A DNA stretch of 64,000 bases. It comes from Asparagopsis taxiformis (Eukaryota; Rhodophyta; Florideophyceae; Bonnemaisoniales; Bonnemaisoniaceae). Under the pieces are notes generated by a model, which searched no databases, was not told where the DNA came from, and saw only the letters and a list, made by a program, of their open reading frames with translations. The translations under genes and the position numbers were made by a program. Positions 33,120-41,237 of this stretch are shown here, in pieces; positions within the stretch are counted from its first letter, which is position 1, and each line of letters opens with the position of its first letter. The stretch covers positions 62,001-126,000 of the forward strand of contig JALQPE010000603.1 of the NCBI GenBank assembly GCA_030407315.1, read 5' to 3'.

Positions 33120-33345
33120 ATTACAGCTGTCAAGCTAGGCGGCTTTTGGGGCGGCTGCGAGAACCCCTTTATCCGGGGAACACCCTGATTTGAGTTAAAA
33201 TTTGGGCTATTCTCAAAAACATGCACATGTGAACATGTTTTTGAGATGGGGGTGTGCCGTACGGCACAATCGACCCGCTGAAATCAAGGTTTTTTACAAT
33301 ATTTTTGCTGCCCGAAATTCTACAATTTCTGGGCTGGCCAGCAAT
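33120..33345 (-). repeat. Left terminal inverted repeat (family T)
   Basis: Complementary to 38451-38698 over its whole outer part. The inner end stops at GGCCAGCAATGCAAT, before the GGACATCC segment that the other copies have. 32835-33119 holds the upstream region of the ParB-like gene. Confidence 0.75.
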
Positions 33346-33668
33346 GCAATAGCTATCTGCTCTAAACCGATTCTAACAAGCAGAAAGAATCCTCTCCTTC
33401 ATGACGATGCTCTGGAATTGAGTGCAATGCAACGGACTCCCTCCAAGAGAACGACAAAGCATCGTCTTTTCCAAGGCATTTCCGTAGGAAAAATAATCGA
33501 AAAACATATTTGACTTTAACCTAACAGCTATCGCGAGCACCGTACTCAGCTATATTTCCTCTGTGATTTCCTTCCTCCAACCAATCAATAGCCGCTTGGT
33601 CACAGGCTTAAAAGCCTTCCACTATCTGTCCTATCCATCGAAGACCCTCGGAAGGTTCGATCCAGGCC

Positions 33669-34195
33669 TTGATCACCCATGATGGGTGTGCAACCCGAGA
33701 AATTGAAAATGGAACATATTGCGACAGGGACGAGATGTCATTCAATGAAAGAGAAGTTCTCTTTCGTTTACTTTTCTCTAACAAGATTCTAAACGTCTAC
33801 GGAGCGGAACAAACCCTATGTCGTGCGTACGTTTTCATCCCGGAGAGATGTGGATGTGAGGTAAGACGCAGTGGTGATGTCGTGTTGATTCCCACAGACG
33901 GAGGTGGAGGAGGTGGCTACGGAGGAAGCCTGGAGAACTTCTCCGGTACTGACATCTCACATGTTGAGAACATGTGAGATGTCAGTACCCATGGATGAGA
34001 AGAAACACATGTTCAGGTCCGGTTCGGATATTGTTGCCATTAACGGAGGCGGAGGAGGCGGCTACGGTGGAAGCCTGGAGAGCATGTGAGATGTCAGTAC
34101 CCATGGATCACAAGAAGAACATGTTGAGGTGCGGTTCGGATATTCTTTCCATTAACGGAGGTGGAGGAGGCTATGGTGGAAGCCTGGAGAAGAAT
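33669..34195 (+). pseudogene. Glycine-rich repeat segment inside the family-T element
   Basis: A plus-strand frame (33669-33977) encodes CDRDEMSFNEREVLF, then RCGCEVRRSGDVVLIPTDG, and a Gly-rich block ending YGGSLE. The DNA coding for (GG)nYGGSLE recurs three times (about 33898, 34044, 34156), each preceded by GCGGTTCGGATATT-like sequence and followed by CCCATGGAT(C/G)A. The repeats are not in one frame, so this looks like a decayed tandemly duplicated exon. Function unknown. Confidence 0.4.
33945..33989. repeat. 45-bp perfect hairpin
   Basis: Arms of 21 bp (GGTACTGACATCTCACATGTT) around GAG. The right arm alone recurs at about 34085-34103 within the Gly-rich repeats. The 3' half is thus a repeat unit and the 5' half its inverted copy. 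Confidence 0.9.
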
Positions 34196-34487
34196 AGAAT
34201 AGTCCTATACCCATGGATCACAAGAAGACGTTGTTGGGCTCCTTTTCGAAGCCCATTCGTCTCTTGAATAAATTTAGCACCCGAATCATATACGATTGCC
34301 GAGTTGACACCCCGTATGTCTCGTTGGTAGAAATAGCAGGGGTTCCACCACTCAGCTGGCGGGAAGTAGTTACTGATTATATGAGATATGGCTTAGCTCC
34401 CGCCAAAACCGATAGCTCTGGGCTCAGGTTCTCCAAATGTGGTTATACGAATGTGTTCTGACAATGGTACAAGACGAATATCTGCAT

Positions 34488-34690
34488 CCTGATTTGAATT
34501 AAAATTTGGGCTATTCTCAGAAACATGCACATGTGAACATGTTTTTGAGATGGGGATGTGCCGTACGGCACAGTCGACCACCGAAATCGATGTTTTTTGC
34601 AATATTTTTTCTGCCCGAAATTGTAGAATTTCTGGTCTGGCCAGCAATGCATCTGAGCTGGACATCCCCACGTCCAGTGGCCCTCCGGAT
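34488..34690 (-). repeat. Second left-type family-T inverted repeat
   Basis: Runs from CCTGATTTGAATT to GGACATCCCCACGTCC and matches the complement of 38451-38648 closely. It extends further inward than the copy at 33120-33345 but lacks the outer ACAGCTGTC segment. 34691-35017 is the leader of the methyltransferase-SET gene. Confidence 0.75.
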
Positions 34691-35017
34691 GTCGCTCACC
34701 TGGTAAGCGTGATGCACCTGTGACAACCTATGTGACTGCAGTCACAGCCGCCATGGCGGCCGTGCAGTACAACACTCAAAGACAGGGAATCACAATCTTT
34801 TTAAAATTTTTCTCTACCACGTATCCGTCACAACTTATTACCTACACCGGTTACGGGTTTCAAGACCTTTCCAGTGCTGTGTACCCGTATATTCTGTTCC
34901 GTTCGATATCAACCAGTGTTCCTCACGAAAGAGTGCAAACGTCACGAGATACGTCGTCAAATTTGACTGTCTCGCCGTGCGGTCGCCATCCTGTACCGAA
35001 TTTCCACTCATTCCATT

Positions 35018-38000
35018 ATGACGAATAAGCGCAGGCGCAACAGCAATCCGATCGTTGACGACGCAACCGTGCCAATTCTGCGCGAACCCGCTAGCCCTTG
35101 GGAGGATTCTAGTGACATGGGTACACGTCGAAACGTAAGTCGCGCCGCCCGCGAAACTACTCTCGCTGGCAAAGACTTCCTCCGCCTCTTGCTGGATTTA
35201 TTCGCCCACTCAAGTTTCGCAGACTTGACCGACAAGCCGGGAGGTTTCACATACGCAGACCTTGGCGCTTGGGTTGCGCAGGGCACGGAAGAACAATTTG
35301 TGGCGCTGCAAGGTCGACTCAGCATAGCCTTCAGCGGTCGTTCGAAGAATGCTGGAGTCGAGGCGGATGTTGCCGAAATCGTCATGGCAGAGATGAACGT
35401 TGAGCGAGCCAAGCAGATTGTTCGTCTGGCATTACCGATTGCCGAGTTTTCAAGACAGGATGAGCGTATCGGGCAATGGGTTGAGCACTGCATCCTTTCT
35501 GGGATCGTGCCGCAGACCTTCCTTATTGGATGTAACATGCTTCCTTCGCCACTACAGGCGCCGCAGCGCGGGGAACCAAGCGCCTTCGTTCTTGCTCCAC
35601 CGGAAACGTTCGAGGTATTGATGTATTTCCAAGCGTTGTCTATCATCCGAAATCACAACAAGAACCTGCCGCGTCGCCGAATAGGAGATGCGGCCGAAGA
35701 GGGGAACGAAACCGCACGCGTCCCAGCCCATCGGAAAAGCACTAATCGAGCTTGTTACGTGGTTCAAGTTTTGTACCATGCTTGGACCGATGTGGCCTTC
35801 GCCGCAAAGTTTTCCAGCTTCGAAGAGTTGATGGCGCCGTACATCATTTTCGACAGCAGTGAGCATTGGTTTGACGTGCTCGATGAAGGTCTATTCGCAC
35901 CGATGGAGCAGAAGCTAGATCTCTACCACGACAAAGCTCCCCTATCTCATCCTGATGGATATGGTGGAAAAGTAGAGACAAGAACCAGTGCGCAGCACAG
36001 TGCATTTAGGGACCTTGTGAGGAAGTTCTTCGACCGGTTGCAGTTTCTTATCGTCAACCCGGACCTGTACACCTGGCCGGAGTCCGACCGCTGGGGGGCG
36101 CTGGAAATATACTTGTCAAGCGGAAATCCGGACAAGCTGCCAGCGTACTTTGACACCCTCGACGAAGACGTTATGGCTGTCCTCCGCCCGGCACCACAAG
36201 CCGCGGACGCAGAAAAGGTCCCCAAGCCGGTTGATGACACTCCCACTCGTCGCAACACAGGAGGGAGAGGTTTGGTTCCGTCGACAAGACACACAACCAG
36301 GCTTCAACTTGGACCTGGGAGGACCAGTCTTACTGCCCAAGGGCCGTCTCCCCCGTCACCGTCACCCCATGCGACAGAAGAGCAGGAAAGTGAAGGGCAG
36401 GCTCTCGCAAAGGACTTTCTTTCGAAAATGAGTCAGTATTGCCGGGTGTACGACGTCCCTTTCGAAGATTTGGTCAGTGCCGACGAGAGCCGAGAACACG
36501 TGCCCATCACGGGCAACGTTCAGCTCATTCTGACTGATCCGCCCTACAATGTTCGTCGTAAGAGGAACGATTCCAACTCTTCGTACGACAGGCTAACTGC
36601 AGAAGATATGCAGGCTAGCATCGAAGTGTTTGACGAGCTGTTGCGCCCCGGTGGCCACGGCATCGTGTTCTGCTCCGTTTTGCAGTTCTACGAATGGTTC
36701 CATTACTTGGAAACGTACAAAGGACAGCAGTCAGAAGGCCCAACCGATGCTGCTGCCAGTGATGACGGGTCGGATGAAGAAGAGGTTACGTCCATGAATT
36801 CGGACTCCGAAGCATCGCAGCACAGTGGCGAAGAAAGTGTTGATGAGGAGGATGAGGAGGACGAGGAGGAGGAGGACGTCGTTCGGAATTCAGTTTTCTT
36901 CGTTGACGAGGTACCTCTGTTGTTTGTCCGACTACCTGGGCACCTCTATCAAATACCGGGGCGGAAGAGGTACCAACGCATGAACATAGCAGAGGTCGCT
37001 ATCCACTTCTGGAAGCGAGGTGTTCCGTTCAAGACCGGAAGCGAGATGGTGGCCTATAGGAACCACGGATACATGGACGGCACGTACCCGGCGTGGTGCA
37101 ACGTCACCATCAATATGCCCGCCATCGATTCGAATGAGATGGTGTGGCGAACAAGGAGCACAACCGGTGCTACGGTCAGAGTTCGTGCAGAGCAGAAGAG
37201 CGTCGCTCTCATGATGGAGTTGATCAGCCAGCATTCACAGCCTGGTGATATTGTTGTCGATCCATTCTCTGGCACTTTCGCAACGGGAAAAGCAGCTATG
37301 AGCTTGCCTGAGCACCGTGTTTTCGTCGGCAGTGACATGGACAAATTGTGTGTGGCACGATCGCTTCCAAAGCTGTGTGCAGTCATGTCACGTGTAATTC
37401 TTTCAAACAACACTGACATGAGGGTCACGACAGAAGCGAAACAGAGTGCTGAGAAGTTCTTGGCGTCCCCCTCTGTCACGATGCGTACGCAGAGGGAACG
37501 CAGGATCATCGAACCCCCACCTGGCCTTCCCCTGTACCAGAGGTTCCCGAAATATATTCGGCAGTACCTCTGGCAGCTGTGCCCAGAGTCGATTGCGTCG
37601 CACGAGCACATGGAAAAACCGGTACATTATTGGCCACCTTCCCTGCGCCGCTGGTTGCAAACTGAAAACCCTCGCGTGATGCGGGCACACGATTGTGTTG
37701 CGAAAAAATTGAGCGTTCGACCATCGCTGATTAAGCATCCAAATGCAGGAAGAGGGCTCTTCGCTGAACAGACATTTAATGTTGGCGACGAAGTATGTGC
37801 ATACTACGGAACTGTTGTGTACTCTGATATGAGCAAGGAGTCGATGAGGTTCGCGTACGGAGAGGGTCACATGGCGATAACGAAGGAAACATTCTTGATG
37901 TATGCCATCAAGCTGTATGCAACAGCGGAGGACGACGAAAACATCGAGCATCCAATTTGGATTGTTCCGGCTCCGTTCTGTTCGGCGCAGTTCATCAACG

Positions 38001-38221
38001 ACCCGCGGTATTTGCGAGGTGAGGACACTCCGGCGGAAGACACCAGGCGGATGGCCAACGTCGAGTTTGTCGAGAACTACAGCAGCGGTTCGACGGGGAA
38101 GAAGCTCAAGGCGAAGGACCTAGAAAATCCGAAGATCATTGTAGTACGTGCAATCCGCGATATCCGTCCGGGGCAGGAGCTCTACGTTCATTATGGGACA
38201 GCGTTTAGAGCATGGAATTAG
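35018..38221 (+). CDS. Beta-class DNA amino-methyltransferase fused to a SET domain
   Basis: Intact ATG-to-TAG frame of 1067 residues, no introns. Residues 1-480 form an unrecognised region ending in a Pro/Ser linker. A methyltransferase follows with motif IV LILTDPPYNV (DPPYN at 507-511), LRPGGHGIVFCS, a long acidic insert (about 578-620, DEEDEEDEEEED), and motif I VVDPFSGTFATG at 746-757 with VGSDMD after it. The order IV before I is that of beta-class N6-adenine/N4-cytosine enzymes of bacteria (CcrM type), and DPPY favours adenine. A SET domain ends the protein: GRGLFA (911-916), FINDPR (992-997, in place of the usual FINHSC), NVEF, and IRPGQELYVHYG (to 1060). It would methylate DNA and possibly a histone or other lysine. 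Both catalytic cores look intact, though the changed NHS motif makes SET activity less certain. It lies between family-T inverted repeats. Confidence 0.85.
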   Translation: MTNKRRRNSNPIVDDATVPILREPASPWEDSSDMGTRRNVSRAARETTLAGKDFLRLLLDLFAHSSFADLTDKPGGFTYADLGAWVAQGTEEQFVALQGRLSIAFSGRSKNAGVEADVAEIVMAEMNVERAKQIVRLALPIAEFSRQDERIGQWVEHCILSGIVPQTFLIGCNMLPSPLQAPQRGEPSAFVLAPPETFEVLMYFQALSIIRNHNKNLPRRRIGDAAEEGNETARVPAHRKSTNRACYVVQVLYHAWTDVAFAAKFSSFEELMAPYIIFDSSEHWFDVLDEGLFAPMEQKLDLYHDKAPLSHPDGYGGKVETRTSAQHSAFRDLVRKFFDRLQFLIVNPDLYTWPESDRWGALEIYLSSGNPDKLPAYFDTLDEDVMAVLRPAPQAADAEKVPKPVDDTPTRRNTGGRGLVPSTRHTTRLQLGPGRTSLTAQGPSPPSPSPHATEEQESEGQALAKDFLSKMSQYCRVYDVPFEDLVSADESREHVPITGNVQLILTDPPYNVRRKRNDSNSSYDRLTAEDMQASIEVFDELLRPGGHGIVFCSVLQFYEWFHYLETYKGQQSEGPTDAAASDDGSDEEEVTSMNSDSEASQHSGEESVDEEDEEDEEEEDVVRNSVFFVDEVPLLFVRLPGHLYQIPGRKRYQRMNIAEVAIHFWKRGVPFKTGSEMVAYRNHGYMDGTYPAWCNVTINMPAIDSNEMVWRTRSTTGATVRVRAEQKSVALMMELISQHSQPGDIVVDPFSGTFATGKAAMSLPEHRVFVGSDMDKLCVARSLPKLCAVMSRVILSNNTDMRVTTEAKQSAEKFLASPSVTMRTQRERRIIEPPPGLPLYQRFPKYIRQYLWQLCPESIASHEHMEKPVHYWPPSLRRWLQTENPRVMRAHDCVAKKLSVRPSLIKHPNAGRGLFAEQTFNVGDEVCAYYGTVVYSDMSKESMRFAYGEGHMAITKETFLMYAIKLYATAEDDENIEHPIWIVPAPFCSAQFINDPRYLRGEDTPAEDTRRMANVEFVENYSSGSTGKKLKAKDLENPKIIVVRAIRDIRPGQELYVHYGTAFRAWN

Positions 38222-38450
38222 GGTCACGAAAGATGTTTTCATTTCGACTACAAATAAAGCTACGTTCCAGAGTTGAAGTATATCATATAATGCAGCATGT
38301 CCAGCCACCATTAGTCCAGGGTGAAACCTATTCAGCAGTACTCGCCTGTCAAAAACCAATCGTTCACACTCTAGGTGCACTTCGTCCGAGCAGTGAACCT
38401 GACTGCTTGGTTGCTGTTATGCGTGCAGATGCAAAATACAAGACCAAGTT

Positions 38451-38698
38451 GAAATGGACGCCCGGTGGATGTCCAGCTCAGTTGCATTGCTGTCCAGCCC
38501 AGAAATTCTACAATTCAGGGCAGAAAAAAATATTGCAAAAAACATCGATTTCAGCGGGTCGATTGTGCCGTACGGCACACCCCCATCTCAAAAACATGTT
38601 CACATGTGCATGTTTTTGAGAATAGCCCAAATTTTAATTCAAATCAGGACGTCTTCCGGACATAGGGGTGCTCGCGGCCTAGCTCGACAGCTGTAATT
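38451..38698 (+). repeat. Right terminal inverted repeat (family T)
   Basis: Inner landmark GGACGCCCGGTGGATGTCC, centre GCCGTACGGC, outer end GACAGCTGTAATT. Closest relative is 6057-6262, downstream of the dioxygenase gene. Confidence 0.8.
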
Positions 38699-38876
38699 GT
38701 ACCTCATTAAATACTGTTGATGACTGCCTACCGTATACAATCTGGACTGTTGGCGTATTCTCCGGTACTTGACCTGAACGTTCATCGCAGACCGTTGTGG
38801 TTACCGACACTATACAGCAATCTTTTTTGTATCTCGTGCAACTCAATCGTTCCATCGCTTCCGGGAAGGCTTCATT

Positions 38877-40699
38877 ATGCCGCCGCGTATTGCGAAGAAA
38901 GCTCCAAAGCCTCCGGGCCTCCAGAAAACCCGGTCAGCAGCTGCTGTATCGAGTGCCCGACAATCCCGTGCGAAGAAGCGGTCTGGGCCTACCGGCAGCA
39001 TTGAACCGCGGTCCGGTAGTCGCAAGACGGACCGGCGCAGAACTGGGGATCCGCAGCGAGAAAGTGAGGAAGGAGGAACGGCGCGGAGAGAGATGGGGCT
39101 TGACCGAGGCAAGCGTGCTCGCAGGGACAGTGAACATCATGATGATGACATGATAGTGGCTCAAAACATGTTGGAATTGCGGCAGAGTGCTATGGCAAAG
39201 GTAGTTCCTCCCGGGTTGGCAGATGCGGAGGTGCTGCAGACGGAGTCCCAGCCGGGGGTTCCCGAGACACTGGAGGCTGTGACCCCCACTGCGCCAACTA
39301 TGCCGAGTACATCAGCCCCAGCAGGTAATGCAGTCAGGGACCCGAGGATAGCGGCAAGGGATGTTGTTTCTGAGCAACGTTCACAGGATGCCAACTATCA
39401 TCGGCGGTCAGGTGGTACTGAGGGGAGAGAGCAGCCGGAGTGCGGGCCTCGTCACAACAGACTGTCATTGGTGCCAAATATGCGCGTAACGCCCCCGCGA
39501 CGTCAGGCTATTGCCGATGGAGGACATCATAATCCCGATAGCGTGCGAGATGGGGGGACGGTGAGGGCAGAGAGGTTGCATCCGCCGGAATCCATCGATT
39601 TAATGGCGAGTCGCATCAATGCGCAGAAGAAGAAGATCGCGGAGCTGGAAAAAAAGTGTTTAGCCAGGACATAGCAAACAAGGCGCTCACCACGGAGATA
39701 GTTGCGTTGGAGGCTAAGGTGAAGACTCTGCAGGCGGAAAATGCCAGCCTTACTGCAATTGCGAGAACAGGTAGAATCAGTGATCACGGTGGCGGTAAGT
39801 CGAAAATACAGAAAGCCATTCCTGTGAAATACCTTGGAGTTCTTAGGGCGGTTGAGGAAAACCTGACAAAGTGGTGCAAGAACGAGACTATGGAGCTGGA
39901 CCCTATAGCGGAACAAACGCAGAGACGTTGGACTGGACGTACCATCGAGGTAGAGCCGGTAGAAGGGACACTTTGGAGCGAAAACGGTGTAGGATATATT
40001 GCTACTCCTCCGGGCTATATCATCAAGAATCTGCAGTGGTATACACCTTCGTACAGGGACGAGAGTGATCTGCTGAATGACTTGGTGCGACACGTACTGC
40101 GTCAAAGTCCGTGGTGTGATGTGTTTTCCGATGAGGAGCAGCGTGTGTGCTGTCAAGAGGCTGTGGCGGGGAGCAAGGAATTGAAAGTGAAGGTGACGCA
40201 GAAACTGTCCGACGTGATGAGTGCACGGAAGCGTAATGCGAGGGACAGATTGTTCGGTTCGCTGGGGTACACGAAATTAATGTCTAGATGCACGATGCTG
40301 ACGACGCGAGCTGAGATGGACGAGCGAGAGGATCAAAAGCGCGAAGCGTCTGAGAAGCTTTTGAAACGGGAAAGCAACGGTGATTTGGATATGGGGAGGT
40401 GGCGAACGGCACCGTTCTCAGAGCTGCGATACAGCAAAGGCATGGTTCCTGACAGCTTCGAAATGGAAGTGAATGGTGATGCATGGTTTAACAACCGAGT
40501 AGCTGTGAATGTGCTGGACATCTTCAGGGGTTATTCGATACGACCAGAACAAGTAATGGACATAGAGACGAGCATACTAACGCTGGCGCGCCTGGATGCT
40601 TGGCTAGTGACTACTGTGGAGTGTTTGGATGAACCGAAGGGGAAAGGAGGTGCACGGCAGAAGGAGTTTACAAGGCGGTACAGTCAATATGTGGGGTAG
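38877..40699 (+). CDS. Coiled-coil protein split by a -1 frameshift at A AAA AAG
   Basis: The ATG at 38877 opens a 265-codon frame (basic, Arg/Ser/Pro-rich N-terminus, RGKRARRDSE). Its end, INAQKKKIAELEKK, is the start of a coiled coil. The frame stops at 39672, but the -1 frame continues the coiled coil without a gap (IANKALTTEIVALEAKVKTL) and runs to 40699. The switch lies at 39650-39656, gaA AAA AAG in the zero frame, which is a canonical -1 slippery heptamer. Joined length would be about 606 residues. The C-terminal part (LDPIAEQTQRRW, FRGYSIRPEQVMDIE) shows no known domain. It converges with the Plavaka transposase gene and may be its accessory protein. The alternative is a simple one-base loss in an A-run. 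Confidence 0.55.
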
Positions 40700-40719
40700 C
40701 TTTTCAGCAATTAGTTGGT

Positions 40720-41160
40720 ATGGTGGTGTACTGCATGTCTTGTCTCCAAGGCTCGCAAGCAAGGGAAGAAACGGACGTTGTCGAGAGCGAACAGCGGACT
40801 AGTGCACAGTCACGGCATGTGTTTGCAAGCCGTACTGTGACGAGAGAGGCTGTTGAAGTGTGGCAAAGCGGAGAGGGGTCTGGAATTGTTCATGTCGTCG
40901 ATGATGTAAACCGTTGCTCATCACTTGTTCTAGTGTCCGAGGATTGGATTCAATCGCATATTACGCCAAACCTCGGTGCTGTAATGGATTGTGTGATTGC
41001 GCAAGGACTAATTGGCGCAGAACTTTTCGTCGTTGACCCATATGCTGGACACCTGAGTGCAAACCTGAATGTCGAAATCAATGCCCCACAGTATGGGGGC
41101 ATGGAGCGGCGCCATGCAGCCACTGCTGATAACGGTTTTGGCGTAATGGAGGATGGTTGA
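40720..41160 (+). CDS. 146-residue open frame of unknown function
   Basis: ATG-initiated, beginning 20 nt after the coiled-coil gene in a different phase. The middle has regular beta-like segments (GIVHVVDDVNRCSSLVLVSE, GAELFVVDPYAGHL). No domain recognised. It may be a further exon or frame of the gene before it, or an independent small gene. The frame ends 77 nt before the 3' end of the convergent transposase gene. Confidence 0.35.
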   Translation: MVVYCMSCLQGSQAREETDVVESEQRTSAQSRHVFASRTVTREAVEVWQSGEGSGIVHVVDDVNRCSSLVLVSEDWIQSHITPNLGAVMDCVIAQGLIGAELFVVDPYAGHLSANLNVEINAPQYGGMERRHAATADNGFGVMEDG

Positions 41161-41237
41161 AATTAGTGCAGTAAATGTGACGTTGGCTAGAAGGCTTATC
41201 ATGTAGTACATTATCAATAGAGTGCTGCGATTTAGAT

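Larger units (their letters stand above)
33120..38698 (+). mobile_element. Family-T element carrying a DNA methyltransferase-SET gene
   Basis: The ends are inverted repeats: AATTACAGCTGTC at 33120 and GACAGCTGTAATT ending at 38698. AATT may be a target duplication, as it is palindromic. Inside, the repeats continue with GCTAGG, ACCCCT-TTATCCGG, CCTGATTTGA and the GCCGTACGGC block. A second left-type repeat (34488-34690) lies 1.1 kb inward, so the left end seems to have been duplicated or to carry an insertion. The only long gene is 35018-38221. No transposase is encoded, so movement would need a protein in trans. Confidence 0.7.

Noticed and set aside
33600..33690. Possible tRNA because of GGTTCGATCC (B-box-like) near 33654
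   Set aside because: No matching acceptor stem, anticodon stem or convincing A box around it.
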